This document shows positions 55,544 through 64,000 of a stretch of DNA of 64,000 bases, in pieces; position 1 is the first letter of the stretch, and every line of letters starts with the position of its first letter. The notes under the pieces are model-generated. The model was given only the letters and a program-made list of their open reading frames with translations, ran no database searches and was not told the origin of the DNA. The stretch is from Mesorhizobium sp. B1-1-8 (GTDB taxonomy: Bacteria > Pseudomonadota > Alphaproteobacteria > Rhizobiales > Rhizobiaceae): the NCBI RefSeq assembly GCF_006442795.2, contig NZ_CP083956.1, positions 3,697,501 to 3,761,500 of the forward strand, read 5' to 3'. The position numbers were made by a program, and so were the translations under genes.

Positions 55544-56428
55544 TCAGCCGACACGCGGCGCGCGACCCACATGGATCTGGTAGGTCAGTATGCGCTTGGC
55601 GCCCGGCGCGATCAGCATCGCGCCCGGCTTATCGGTGAACTCGCCATCGAAATCGGCCGGGCTGGCGATGCCGTGCCAAGGCTCGATGCAGAGGAACGGC
55701 GCCCCGCCCGGTTTGGACCAAATGCCCAGTTCCTCGAATCCCTGCCACGACATTTCGATCGCCGGCCCATGGTCGGCAGCGTAGCGGATGCTTTTGCTGG
55801 CAGGCCGATCGAGGATGACGGCGTCATCGTCGAACAGCCGCTCGGAGAGCGCGAGGATCTTGCCGTCGACTGGCGTGGGCTGCGGCGTCGGCAGCAGCAA
55901 GCCTTCCTTCAGCCGGCGGATCGGCGCGGGCTCATTGTCGGCAAAGGTTAGCCTGTAGGCCTCCTTCGATAATTCCGGCAATAGCGGCCAATTGAACGCA
56001 GGATGGGCCCCGATCGAAGCCGGCAACGGCTCGTCGCCGGTGTTGGTGATCTCGAAAGTTATGCCGATTTGCCTGGGGCCAAGGCTGTAGCTTACGGCCA
56101 GCCGAAAGGCGAACGGGTAGTGCGCGCGGGTCTCGGCGTCGTCGGTCAGAAGCAGCGTGCAGGAGGAAGGCCCCTGCTGCGCCCACGCAAAACGCTTGTC
56201 GCGGGCAAAGCCGTGCTGTGTCATCGGATAGAGCCGGCCCTGGTGGCGCAGCTGATCGCCTTTCAGCCGGCCGACGATCGGGAACAGCACCGGGGAATGG
56301 CGTCGCCATTCGGGGCCTGCCTGCCACAAAAGCTCGGTTCCACCGGCATCGCGCAAGGAGGTGAGTTCGGCCCCCTGCCCGACAATGGTCGCCGAGATGC
56401 CGTCGCCGTGAAGCGTCACCTGTTCCAT
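55544..56428 (-). CDS. aldose 1-epimerase family protein
   Basis: Encodes 294 residues of a galactose-mutarotase-like beta-sandwich (LacX/YeaD branch). HSPVLFPIVGRLKGD near 44-58 is characteristic. The catalytic histidine is in GAHPAFNWPL near 146 and the catalytic glutamate in CIEPWHGIA near 250. It should interconvert alpha and beta anomers of a hexose or sugar phosphate; the exact substrate is unknown. It ends 15 bases before the pseudogene. Confidence 0.9.
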   Translation of the reverse strand: MEQVTLHGDGISATIVGQGAELTSLRDAGGTELLWQAGPEWRRHSPVLFPIVGRLKGDQLRHQGRLYPMTQHGFARDKRFAWAQQGPSSCTLLLTDDAETRAHYPFAFRLAVSYSLGPRQIGITFEITNTGDEPLPASIGAHPAFNWPLLPELSKEAYRLTFADNEPAPIRRLKEGLLLPTPQPTPVDGKILALSERLFDDDAVILDRPASKSIRYAADHGPAIEMSWQGFEELGIWSKPGGAPFLCIEPWHGIASPADFDGEFTDKPGAMLIAPGAKRILTYQIHVGRAPRVG

Positions 56429-56521
56429 GCGTCCTCGCGGCGGGCTGTTGCGGGCGGCAGGTTAGCAAAAGCCCGCGGCGACTCAAGGGCGGCCGCCAGG
56501 CAATCCGGCGCGGCGCTGGCG

Positions 56522-56560
56522 AATAAAAACCGCGGCCGAAGCGCTGCCCTGCGACCGCGG
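56522..56560 (-). terminator. possible intrinsic terminator of the ybhL-like gene
   Basis: On the minus strand CCGCGG (56555-56560) and CCGCGG (56530-56535) can pair across a structured GC-rich loop, followed by TTTTTATTC. It lies about 45 bases after the stop of the Bax-inhibitor-like gene. Confidence 0.5.
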
Positions 56561-56603
56561 CGGTAGGCCGGCAAACAAGCCGCCTACACTTTTGGTGAGC
56601 TGA

Positions 56604-57320
56604 CTATTCGCGTTCGCCGGTGAAATTCAGCAACAGCTGGAAGATGTTGATGAAATTCAGATAGAGCGAGAAGGCGCCGAACACGGCAAGCTTCTGCTGC
56701 GATTCCGCGTCGAAATTCTCGGCATACTGCTCCTTGATCGTCTGCGTATCCCAGGCGGTCAGGCCGATGAAGACGGCGATGCCGATCACCGAAATGGCGA
56801 ATTGCAGCGCGGTCGAGCCAAGGAAAAGGTTGACCAGACTGGCGATCACGACGCCGATCAGGCCCATGATCAGGAAGGACGAGAATTGCGTCAGGTCGCG
56901 CCTGGTGGTGTAGCCGTAAAGGCTGGTGGCGCCGAACATGGTGGCGGCGATGAAGAAGGTGCGCGCGATGCTGGTGCCGGTGAAGACCAGGAACACGGAG
57001 GCCAGCGACAGGCCCATGACGGCGCAGAAGGCCCAGAACATCGCCTGCGCGCTGGCCGCCGACATCGTCTGCATCTTGAACGAGAACAATAGAACGAAGG
57101 CGAGCGGCGCCAGCATCACCACCCATTTCAGCGGGCTGGAAAAGATCGGCACGTAGAGCGCCGGCGTCGAGGCCACGGCGAAGGCGACAAGGCCGGTGAC
57201 GACGAGGCCAAGGCCCATGTAGTTGTAGACGCGCAGCATATGCTTGCGCAGGCCCTCGTCATAGACCGCTCCGGCCTGGACGCCGGTGCCCATTCGGTAT
57301 CCCAGATCGGAGTTGTTCAT
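56604..57320 (-). CDS. Bax inhibitor-1/YccA-family membrane protein (YbhL-like)
   Basis: Encodes 238 residues with seven membrane helices and a short cytoplasmic N-terminus (DEGLRKHMLRVYNYMGLGL near 23). The conserved C-terminal part has FIGLTAWDTQTIKEQY near 190, with acidic residues that form the proton/Ca2+ sensor in relatives. BI-1 proteins are Ca2+-leak channels, and YbhL-type proteins are common in Rhizobiales. AAGGAG lies ten bases before the ATG. The upstream anti-sigma gene ends 38 bases away, leaving little room for an independent leader RNA. Confidence 0.9.
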   Translation of the reverse strand: MNNSDLGYRMGTGVQAGAVYDEGLRKHMLRVYNYMGLGLVVTGLVAFAVASTPALYVPIFSSPLKWVVMLAPLAFVLLFSFKMQTMSAASAQAMFWAFCAVMGLSLASVFLVFTGTSIARTFFIAATMFGATSLYGYTTRRDLTQFSSFLIMGLIGVVIASLVNLFLGSTALQFAISVIGIAVFIGLTAWDTQTIKEQYAENFDAESQQKLAVFGAFSLYLNFINIFQLLLNFTGERE

Positions 57321-57358
57321 CTCGGTTCTCCTTGGTTTGGTCGGTTCGGTTGCGTGCT

Positions 57359-58132
57359 TCAGTAGAGCGTTCCGGCAAGCTTTTCGGCGGCACGGTCGAG
57401 ACTGCCGGCATCGCCCCGCCCGACGACGGCGTAAGCGACGTCGCCGATCTGGAAATAGGCCGACGAGATGTCGCCCGAAGGCGCGACCGTCGGCTTCACC
57501 ACGTCGAAAGTGCCCGGCCTGATGGCAAACAGCGACACCAGGCCGAGGTCCTTCGTTTCGAGCGCCATCTCGACGCTCGGACCGAAGCGCGACGGATAGA
57601 CCTGCACATCGCGGATCTTCCAGTCGTCGGGCAGCGAGGGCATGACGATCGCCGTCGCGGCGCGAATCTCGTCGGCATTGTAGGTCGGGGCTTCCCGCTG
57701 CGACGGCATCGTCTCGCGCACCAGCATCGTCCTGTGCGCCGCGATCGCATCGTCGACATAGGCGGGCGGCTGGGTCGAGGCGACCACCTTGGTTATCGTG
57801 ATCGGCCCGAAGATGCCGTTCGCCAGCCAACCGGCCGCCACCAGCACGGCGGCGGCGGCGGCGCGCTGCAGCACGGCAAGGACGCGGCCCCTGGCAAGCC
57901 CCCTCTCCAGCCGCCGCGCTGCGTCCGTCGTTGCCGGGCGCGCCATGCCCCTGGAGCCGGCGAGCGCCACGCGCAGCTCGTCACGCATCCTGAGGTCGGA
58001 CATCACGCGCGCCGCGGCTTCCGGGTGCGCGGACAGGAATGCCTCCACCTCGATACGGCGGGCAACGTCGAGCTGGTCGTCGATATAGGCGTCAAGGTCG
58101 GCATCTATCACAGGGTCGACATTTGCCGTCAT
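57359..58132 (-). CDS. anti-sigma factor, membrane-anchored
   Basis: Encodes 257 residues. The N-terminal 60 residues form an anti-sigma helical domain (DLDAYIDDQLDVARRIEVEA) without the zinc HxxxCxxC motif. One membrane helix lies near 88-105 (AAAAAVLVAAGWLANGIFG). The periplasmic C-terminal domain (about 110-257) has a conserved LPDDWKIRDVQVYPSRFGPSVE block and may sense an extracytoplasmic signal. The ATG overlaps the sigma factor stop (ATGA), the expected order for a cognate pair. Confidence 0.88.
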   Translation of the reverse strand: MTANVDPVIDADLDAYIDDQLDVARRIEVEAFLSAHPEAAARVMSDLRMRDELRVALAGSRGMARPATTDAARRLERGLARGRVLAVLQRAAAAAVLVAAGWLANGIFGPITITKVVASTQPPAYVDDAIAAHRTMLVRETMPSQREAPTYNADEIRAATAIVMPSLPDDWKIRDVQVYPSRFGPSVEMALETKDLGLVSLFAIRPGTFDVVKPTVAPSGDISSAYFQIGDVAYAVVGRGDAGSLDRAAEKLAGTLY

Positions 58133-58662
58133 CGTTCGTCTCCAACGATCCTGAGATTGGGCCAGGCTCTTGCCGGAGCGCCCTCCTCCATCTCGCGCAG
58201 CGCCGCACGAGCGCGGCCGATGCGCGACATCAGGGTTCCAAGCGGCACGCCGCTGACCTCTGCGGCGTGGGCGTAGCCCAGCCCCTCGATAGCGACGAGG
58301 TGCAGCGCCTCGCGCTGCTCGTCCGGCAGCGCGAGGAAGGCCTCCCGTACCTGCGCCAATCGCACGGAATGATCCTGCGAGGCCGGCACGCTGGCGTCGG
58401 CAAGGTGGCCGGCCTGCTCGATGCGGGCCGCTTCAGATCGGCGCGAGCGCATCCGGTCGATGAAGACGTTGTGCATGATCGAAAAGAGCCAGGCGCGCAA
58501 ATTGCCGCCCGTGCGAAAAGTCCCGCGCCGCTCGTATGCACGCACCAGCGCGTCATGCACGAGGTCCTCGGCATCGGCGCCGTCGCGCGTCAGCGAGCGC
58601 GCGTAACGCCTCAGCGAACCCAACTGCGCGACGATATCGAAGCGTGGCATCGATCGTTTCAT
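58129..58662 (-). CDS. ECF-family RNA polymerase sigma factor
   Basis: Encodes 177 residues. Region 2 is about 12-80 (ARSLTRDGADAEDLVHDALVRAYER, then LRAWLFSIMHNVFIDRMRSRR) and region 4 about 105-160 (LPDEQREALHLVAIEGLGYAHAAEVSG, then GTLMSRIGRARAAL). It should direct a stress or envelope regulon under the adjacent anti-sigma factor. MPRFDIVAQLG at residue 5 is an alternative start. The gene is not the general stress factor EcfG, which has a different neighbourhood (NepR, PhyR). Confidence 0.9.
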   Translation of the reverse strand: MKRSMPRFDIVAQLGSLRRYARSLTRDGADAEDLVHDALVRAYERRGTFRTGGNLRAWLFSIMHNVFIDRMRSRRSEAARIEQAGHLADASVPASQDHSVRLAQVREAFLALPDEQREALHLVAIEGLGYAHAAEVSGVPLGTLMSRIGRARAALREMEEGAPARAWPNLRIVGDER

Positions 58663-58736
58663 GCCCTTTATACGGAGCAGATCCGGATCTTAATCCCGCC
58701 GGTGCAGAATTTTTAGACGACGCGGCAAACCGGCGC

Positions 58737-59552
58737 TCAGGGCCTTTCGCCGCGCCGCAACCTGCCCTCGATCTGGGCGATGACCGGCAAGAGATCGGCG
58801 ACGCCGCTGACGACGTAGTGCGCGCCGGCGGCGCTGAGCTTGGCCGAGGCCTCGGCGCGCTTGGTGCGGAACACATCAGGCGGCAGCGCCTGGGTTTCCG
58901 CCAGCGTATAGCCGAAGACATTGCCGGTGACCGACACGCCGACCGTCCAGGCGCCGGCATTGACGCCCTCGGCGATGCCGACCTCGGTGTCGTCGACCTT
59001 GACGGCAAGCGTTGCCGGATAGACGCCGAGCTCGGTCAACGCCTTCCACAGCATGAACGGCGTCGGCCTGCCGTCCGGCGTGTCGCCGGTGCAGACCAGG
59101 CAATCGGGCGCAAATCCCTGCTTTGCCGCGACCGGCAAGATCTCGGCCATGATGTCGCGCGTATAGCCGGTGGTCGAACCAATCTTGAGGCCCCGCGCGC
59201 GCAACGCGGCAACGACCTCGGCGACGCCGGGAATGAGATCGGCATAGCGCGCCGCGACAGCCCGGTTCTTCGGCACGAACACATCGTAGACGGCGTCGAT
59301 ATCGGCTTCGGTCGGCACATGGCCATGCTGCTTTGTCCAGGCCTCGGCGACGCCCGGCAGCGCCATCAGCGCGGCAATGTGCGGACGCTTGGCCATGCCC
59401 ATCGGCCCGCGCGCCTGCTCGATGCTGATCGGCACGCCGAACTCGGCGAAAGCCTCGACGAAAACGCCCATCGGCGCCAGCGACCCGTGGTCGACGACCG
59501 TGCCCGCCCAGTCGAAGACCACGGCGCGAAGCAACCCGTTTGTGGCGGTCAT
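58737..59552 (-). CDS. phnX: phosphonoacetaldehyde hydrolase
   Basis: Encodes 271 residues of the HAD superfamily. It cleaves phosphonoacetaldehyde to acetaldehyde and phosphate. The nucleophile motif is VFDWAGTVVDHGS near 11-23, with tryptophan in the DxAGT form typical of PhnX. The Schiff-base lysine lies in MGMAKRPHIAAL near 54. TGDTPDGRPTPFM and the acidic VKVDDTEVGIAEG complete the active site. Its start overlaps the stop of the FAD oxidoreductase gene by four bases, and no PhnW transaminase is nearby. Confidence 0.93.
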   Translation of the reverse strand: MTATNGLLRAVVFDWAGTVVDHGSLAPMGVFVEAFAEFGVPISIEQARGPMGMAKRPHIAALMALPGVAEAWTKQHGHVPTEADIDAVYDVFVPKNRAVAARYADLIPGVAEVVAALRARGLKIGSTTGYTRDIMAEILPVAAKQGFAPDCLVCTGDTPDGRPTPFMLWKALTELGVYPATLAVKVDDTEVGIAEGVNAGAWTVGVSVTGNVFGYTLAETQALPPDVFRTKRAEASAKLSAAGAHYVVSGVADLLPVIAQIEGRLRRGERP

Positions 59553-60703
59553 GCGATCTTCCTTGTTTCCGAAGCGCCGAATAGATCGTCCATCACTTCC
59601 TCGGCGATGGCGAAGGAGGTGCTGGCGCCGGTGCCGCTGGTGATCATCACCAGCCGCACGTCCTCATGCGGGGCGTCGGCGAACATGGTGCGATCGGAGG
59701 CCGAGGCATAGATGCCGGTCCAACGCTCGAGCACGGCAGGCGGCGGGCCGCCGAACACCGCGCAGAATTCCTCGAGCATGAGCCGCTCCACCTCCTCGGA
59801 GGCAAAAGGATCAGGCGTCGTCGCGTAATGATGCGAGTCGCCTACCACAAGGCTGCGATCGGCGCTCTGCACGACAATCAGGTGCACGCCGTTGTCGAGT
59901 GCATCGCGCTGTTCGGCCTCCAGCCTGCGCCGCAAGACGGCAGCCTCCGGCAAAGCGGCGTAGCCGGCATAACGGGCAAGCCCGAGATCCGACATCAGCG
60001 ACGCCGGCAGCCGGAAACCCGGATCGGCAAGACGCAGCATCTGCAATTTGCAGCGGGTGACGCCGTATTGGGCGACGCGCTCGGGGTAGAGCGTCGCCAA
60101 ATCGTCACCGGGACACACGATCACCTTCGAGGCATGAACGGTGCCGCGGCTTGTCTCGACGACCGGCGGCTCAACCGCCCGCACGGCGGTTTCGCGCCGG
60201 AATTCGACGCCATGACGCCCGCCGAGCCAGGCAGCGAGCTTTGGGATCGCCTGGCGCGATTCGACACGCACCTCATGCGGGCTCCACAGCGCGCCGGCAA
60301 AGTCCTTCGCGGCGAGATTAGGATGGTCGCGCGCCAGCGTCCCGGGTTCGAGCAGGCTGCACCCTTCGCCCATTTCGGTGCGCAGGAAAGCCTCCACCAC
60401 CGCCCTCGCCTCGGGCCGCCTTGCCACCACCACCGCGCCGCGTTGGATGATGTCGATGCCTGCCGGGGCCGCCACTTCCAGCCAGACGTCGCGCGAGCGC
60501 ATGGCGCGCCGCCACACCTGGCCGCGTTCCTGGCCGCTGACAGTGATGAAGCCGAAATTGCGCACCGAAGCGCCATTGGCCTGGGCGTCGCGGTCGATGA
60601 CGACAACGCTCAAGCCGCGGCGAATGGCGGCGAGCGCATGCGCCAAGCCGACAATACCGGCGCCGACAATGGCGAGATCGAACTGTTGGTGGCCGCTGGT
60701 CAT
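59549..60703 (-). CDS. FAD-dependent oxidoreductase linked to PhnX (HpnW/PbfD-like)
   Basis: Encodes 384 residues of the DAO flavoprotein family. FAD binding is seen in VGAGIVGLAHALAA near 13-26 and the C-terminal SGTGASTSFAIAEE near 355. Family members next to phnX are proposed to oxidise 2-aminoethylphosphonate or its N-methyl form to phosphonoacetaldehyde, replacing the PhnW transaminase. The 4-base overlap with phnX supports that pathway role. Direct substrate evidence is lacking from sequence alone. Confidence 0.85.
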   Translation of the reverse strand: MTSGHQQFDLAIVGAGIVGLAHALAAIRRGLSVVVIDRDAQANGASVRNFGFITVSGQERGQVWRRAMRSRDVWLEVAAPAGIDIIQRGAVVVARRPEARAVVEAFLRTEMGEGCSLLEPGTLARDHPNLAAKDFAGALWSPHEVRVESRQAIPKLAAWLGGRHGVEFRRETAVRAVEPPVVETSRGTVHASKVIVCPGDDLATLYPERVAQYGVTRCKLQMLRLADPGFRLPASLMSDLGLARYAGYAALPEAAVLRRRLEAEQRDALDNGVHLIVVQSADRSLVVGDSHHYATTPDPFASEEVERLMLEEFCAVFGGPPPAVLERWTGIYASASDRTMFADAPHEDVRLVMITSGTGASTSFAIAEEVMDDLFGASETRKIA

Positions 60704-60860
60704 CTTGCCTCGCGATTGCGCGTACTTATTCAGACTACGCTGATGTGACAGGAACGTGTAAGCGGCCGCTTCCCGCCGCTCTCAGCTGGTGCACAGGAAA
60801 GCGCTGGCGAAATCCGGCCGATTTGCGTATCACTCCGCCCGCTATTTGGAGCCATCCGGC

Positions 60861-62045
60861 ATGTTTGAAACCCTGCAGCCCGCGCCCGCCGACAAGATCC
60901 TTGCCTTGATCGGCCTCTACCGCGCCGATCCGCGCCCCGGCAAGGTCGATCTTGGTGTCGGCGTCTACAAGGACCGCGACGGCAGGACGCCGGTGATGCG
61001 CGCCGTGCGCGAGGCCGAGAAGCGGCTGCTCGCGAACCAGGACACCAAGACCTATCTCGGCCTTGCCGGCGACACCGGATTCAATGCCGCAATGATCAAG
61101 CTTGCCTTCGGCGAGAAGGCCGATTTCTCGCGCATCCGCGCCGCGCAGGCGCCTGGCGGTTCGGGCGCGCTGCGGCTGGTGGCGGAGCTGTTGAAGCGCA
61201 CGCGCGCCGACGCGACCGTCTGGCTGTCCGACCCGACCTGGCCGAACCACATGCCGGTGATGCGCGCCGCCGGCCTGCAGGTGCGCGAGTATCCCTATTT
61301 CGATGCGGCCTCGGGCGCGGTCCGCTTCGACGATATGCTGGTCGCGCTGAAGACGGCCAGTCGCGGTGACGTGGTGCTGCTGCATGGCTGCTGCCACAAC
61401 CCGACCGGCGCCAATCTGGATGCCGCGCAATGGGTCGAGGTGGCCGAAGTCGTACTGGAGCGGGGTCTGCTGCCTTTTGTCGACATCGCCTATCAGGGCT
61501 TTGGCGAAGGCCTCGATGCCGACGCCGCCGGGCTGCGGCTGCTTGCCGGCAAGGTGCCCGAAATGGTCATCGCTTCGAGCTGCTCGAAGAACTTTGCCGT
61601 CTATCGCGACCGCGTCGGCGCGGCGATGGTCATGGCCAAGGATGGCGCCCAGGCCGATGTGGCGATGAGCCAGATGCTGGCTGCGGCGCGCGCGCTCTAT
61701 TCGATGCCGCCGGACCATGGCGCCGCGGCAGTGCGCATGGTGCTGGAAGACGCTGCGTTGAAGGCGGATTGGGAAGCAGAGCTCGAAGCCATGCGGCTGC
61801 GCATGCTGAGGCTGCGCGTCGCCTTCGCCGAGGCGCTCAGGCGGCAGTCCAATTCGGATCGTTTCGATTTCGTCGCCAGCCATCGCGGCATGTTTTCCCG
61901 CCTCGGTCTGACGGAAGCCCAGGTCGAGCGCCTGCGCACCGACCACGCCGTCTACATGGTCGGCGACAGCCGCATCAACGTGGCAGGCCTGCCGGAAGAC
62001 GGGATGGACGAACTCGCCAAGGCAATCGTCTCGGTGATCGACTGA
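60861..62045 (+). CDS. aromatic/aspartate aminotransferase (class I)
   Basis: Encodes 394 residues of the TyrB/AspC subfamily. It opens MFETLQPAPADKILALIGLY and has DLGVGVYKDRDGRTPVMRAV near 32-51. The pyridoxal lysine is in SSCSKNFAVYRDRVG near 245. Substrate arginines are expected but not verified here. The enzyme exchanges amino groups between 2-oxoglutarate and aspartate or aromatic amino acids. An upstream ATG at 60789 is possible, but GGAG precedes 60861 and the family N-terminus starts there. It is divergent from the FAD oxidoreductase gene. Confidence 0.9.
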   Translation: MFETLQPAPADKILALIGLYRADPRPGKVDLGVGVYKDRDGRTPVMRAVREAEKRLLANQDTKTYLGLAGDTGFNAAMIKLAFGEKADFSRIRAAQAPGGSGALRLVAELLKRTRADATVWLSDPTWPNHMPVMRAAGLQVREYPYFDAASGAVRFDDMLVALKTASRGDVVLLHGCCHNPTGANLDAAQWVEVAEVVLERGLLPFVDIAYQGFGEGLDADAAGLRLLAGKVPEMVIASSCSKNFAVYRDRVGAAMVMAKDGAQADVAMSQMLAAARALYSMPPDHGAAAVRMVLEDAALKADWEAELEAMRLRMLRLRVAFAEALRRQSNSDRFDFVASHRGMFSRLGLTEAQVERLRTDHAVYMVGDSRINVAGLPEDGMDELAKAIVSVID

Positions 62046-62134
62046 CGCGACGCGCCTCGGATGGCTGTGAACAAACTCCCCTCGCCGGCCGGCACTGTTG
62101 TCCGCGCCTCTCAACGCAAGATAGCATCGGGCCG

Positions 62135-62959
62135 ATGAAACCCTCGCAAGACATTTCCCGGCTGATCGAGATCATGGCGGCGCTGCGCGCGCCAAAGACC
62201 GGTTGTCCTTGGGATATCGAGCAGAATTTCTCGACCATCGCGCCCTACACGATCGAGGAAGCCTATGAGGTGGCGGACGCGATCGCGCGCGGCGATTTTG
62301 ACGATCTGCGCGAGGAATTGGGAGACCTGCTGCTGCAGGTCGTCTACCATGCGCAGATGGCTGAAGAAGCCGGTGAATTCGCTTTCGGCGACGTCGTCGA
62401 GGCCATCACCACTAAGATGATCCGCCGCCACCCGCATGTCTTCGGCGACGAGAAAGCGCGCAGCGCCGGCATGGCCAAGGGCATGTGGGAGAAGATCAAG
62501 GCGGCGGAGAAGGCCGACAAGCGCAATTCCCGCATCGCGCGCGGTCTCGATCCTGAAGACAATGGCAGCGGCTATCTCGACAGCGTTCCGGTCGCCCTGC
62601 CCGCGCTGACGCGGGCGCTGAAACTGCAGGAGAAGGCGGCGCGCGTCGGCTTCGACTGGAGCGAGGCAGCGTCCATCCTCGACAAGATCGAGGAAGAGAT
62701 CGGCGAATTGCGCGAGGCGCTTGCCAACGGCGATGCCGCGCCGATCAAGGACGAGTTCGGCGACATGCTGTTTGCCGTCGTCAATCTCGGCCGCCACCTG
62801 AAGCTTGATGCCGAAGCAGCGCTCAGCGGCACCAACGATAAATTCCGCTCGCGCTTCCATTATGTCGAGCGGGAACTCGTGGCTTCGGGCAGTTCGCCGG
62901 AAAAGGCGACGCTGGATGAGATGGAAGCGCTCTGGCAGCAGGCAAAAAGCGCGAAGTAA
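62135..62959 (+). CDS. mazG: nucleoside triphosphate pyrophosphohydrolase MazG
   Basis: Encodes 274 residues with two MazG domains, as in E. coli. The first has CPWDIEQNFSTIAPYTIEEAYE near 24-46 and EELGDLLLQVVYHAQMAEE near 60, with the metal-binding ExxE...ExxD pattern. The second has EEIGELREALANGDAAPIKDEFGDMLFAVVN near 188. MazG hydrolyses NTPs to NMP and pyrophosphate, cleaning abnormal nucleotides. The linker KMIRRHPHVFGDEKA is characteristic. It converges on hflX, with six bases between stops. Confidence 0.93.
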   Translation: MKPSQDISRLIEIMAALRAPKTGCPWDIEQNFSTIAPYTIEEAYEVADAIARGDFDDLREELGDLLLQVVYHAQMAEEAGEFAFGDVVEAITTKMIRRHPHVFGDEKARSAGMAKGMWEKIKAAEKADKRNSRIARGLDPEDNGSGYLDSVPVALPALTRALKLQEKAARVGFDWSEAASILDKIEEEIGELREALANGDAAPIKDEFGDMLFAVVNLGRHLKLDAEAALSGTNDKFRSRFHYVERELVASGSSPEKATLDEMEALWQQAKSAK

Positions 62960-62965
62960 CCGGCC

Positions 62966-64000
62966 TTAGTCTTTGCTTTTCCGGTGCAATCTGGTCGCGA
63001 TGTCCTGCCTTGCGCTGTGCGTGGCCATCAGCGAAAGGGTGACGCTTCCGTCCTCATTGTCGGTCCGGGAAGTGACGTCGCCATTGCGGTAGAGCCAGTC
63101 GACGAGGCCGAGCTGCGCTGGGCTCAGCGTCACCGTCATCATTTCCAGTTCGCCCGACATTCGCGTCTCGATGATCGCCTTCAGCGCCTCGATGCCCTCG
63201 CCGGTGGCCGCGGATATCGCTACCGGCGGCGCCTTGGCGGCGGCGCCGTCGGCAAGCAGCCGCTCCCGGTTGCCTTCGTCGAGCAGGTCGATCTTGTTCC
63301 ACACCTCGATGACACGCTTGTCGTCGGTCGCGTCGACGCCGAGATCGGCGAGGATGCGCTCCACGTCCTCGGCCTGCGCTGCCGTGTCAGGGTCGGAGAT
63401 ATCGCGCAGATGCAGCACGAGATCGGCTTCGACCACCTCCTCCAGCGTCGCCCGGAAGGCCGCGACCAGATGCGTCGGCAGGTCCGAGATGAAGCCGACC
63501 GTATCCGACAGGATGATCGGCGTGCCGTGCGGCAACCGCACGCGGCGCAGCGTCGGGTCGAGCGTGGCAAACAGCATGTCCTCGGCCAGCACCCCTGCCC
63601 CGGTCAAACGGTTGAACAGCGTCGATTTCCCGGCATTGGTGTAGCCGACGATCGCCACCACCGGGAACGGCACCTTCTTGCGCTTGGCGCGGTGCAGGTC
63701 GCGGGTGCGGCGGACCGTCTCCAGCTCATGCTTCAGCTTTGTGATCTTGTCCTGCAGGATGCGGCGATCCGATTCGATCTGGGTTTCGCCGGGACCGCCG
63801 AGGAAACCGGCGCCGCCGCGCTGCCGTTCAAGGTGGGTCCAGCTGCGCACCAGCCGGCCCTTCTGGTAGTTGAGATGGGCAAGCTCGACCTGCAGCGTGC
63901 CTTCCTTGGTCCGCGCCCGCTCGCCGAAGATCTCCAGGATCAGCCCGGTGCGGTCGAGCACCTTGGCGTTCAGTTCCTTTTCGAGATTGCGCTGCTGCAC
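62966..64000 (-). CDS. hflX: GTPase HflX (N-terminus beyond the window)
   Basis: The 344 residues present cover the end of the HflX N-terminal domain (LAHLNYQKGRLVRSW, then GGAGFLGGPGETQIE), a coiled coil and the G domain. The G motifs are GYTNAGKST (G1), DPTLRR (switch I), DTVGFISDLP (G3) and NKIDLL (G4). HflX splits stalled or stressed ribosomes. The gene begins beyond base 64000, so the GTG-like codon at the edge is not the true start. It is often found next to hfq. Confidence 0.93.
   Translation of the reverse strand: MQQRNLEKELNAKVLDRTGLILEIFGERARTKEGTLQVELAHLNYQKGRLVRSWTHLERQRGGAGFLGGPGETQIESDRRILQDKITKLKHELETVRRTRDLHRAKRKKVPFPVVAIVGYTNAGKSTLFNRLTGAGVLAEDMLFATLDPTLRRVRLPHGTPIILSDTVGFISDLPTHLVAAFRATLEEVVEADLVLHLRDISDPDTAAQAEDVERILADLGVDATDDKRVIEVWNKIDLLDEGNRERLLADGAAAKAPPVAISAATGEGIEALKAIIETRMSGELEMMTVTLSPAQLGLVDWLYRNGDVTSRTDNEDGSVTLSLMATHSARQDIATRLHRKSKD

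Noticed and set aside
57321-57358. ybhL leader RNA motif upstream of the Bax-inhibitor-like gene
   Set aside because: Only 38 bases separate it from the preceding gene and no clear stem-loop is visible there.

Overview
The window looks like chromosome of a rhizobial alphaproteobacterium, most likely Mesorhizobium or a close relative. This rests on high GC, on typical Rhizobiales genes (phosphatidylcholine synthase, a BacA/SbmA-like ABC transporter, IalB-family, DUF930, DUF2182/DUF1326 and RlpA proteins) and on rhizobial-style palindromic intergenic repeats. The species call is inference from protein character; no 16S gene is present. Most of the window is ordinary housekeeping sequence, with a few accessory patches.

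Layout. 0.15-0.4 kb: small exported PepSY-like protein. 0.8-7.7 kb: class III cyclase with TolB-like and TPR regions, then a 1436-residue fusion of cytochrome P450, a two-helix membrane segment and a DyP-type peroxidase, then a convergent Crp-family regulator whose nucleotide pocket looks cAMP-competent. This trio is the most unusual part of the window. 8.3-12.6 kb: small membrane protein and a PaoABC-type periplasmic molybdenum aldehyde oxidoreductase behind an EcfG-like stress promoter. 12.6-18 kb: tRNA-Val, gph, rpiA, a DUF2059 protein, glutathione reductase, and mgtE with a strong leader hairpin. 18.2-23.1 kb: BacA/SbmA-like ABC transporter, DsbA-like protein and a YejA-like peptide-binding protein. 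23.4-29.4 kb: IalB-family protein, hspQ, a UbiH-type hydroxylase, DUF2182-DUF1326-pcs, and a quinone oxidoreductase. 29.6-34.3 kb: complete BmpA-type nucleoside ABC importer, whose terminator is followed directly by a group II intron (34.35-36.24 kb) of the terminator-targeting class.

36.3-39 kb: rimO, a TerC-family protein and a DUF930 protein. 39-41.8 kb: gene-poor, more AT-rich patch with small hypotheticals and a Sel1-repeat protein. 41.8-45.5 kb: phosphoketolase and acetate kinase, together converting sugar phosphates to acetate plus ATP, downstream of an FNR/FixK-like box. 45.5-54.2 kb: tRNA-Ser, small membrane protein, rlpA, a DacF-like protein with altered catalytic motifs, tmk-holB, and metG-tatD-MBL hydrolase. 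54.2-64 kb: GNAT protein, a broken DUF1835/DUF3658 gene, aldose epimerase, a YbhL-type Bax-inhibitor protein, an ECF sigma/anti-sigma pair, a two-gene aminophosphonate module (phnX plus FAD oxidoreductase), an aromatic/aspartate aminotransferase, mazG, and hflX cut by the window end.

Starts were chosen from Shine-Dalgarno spacing, signal peptides and overlaps. Assignments are from motif reading without database searches.
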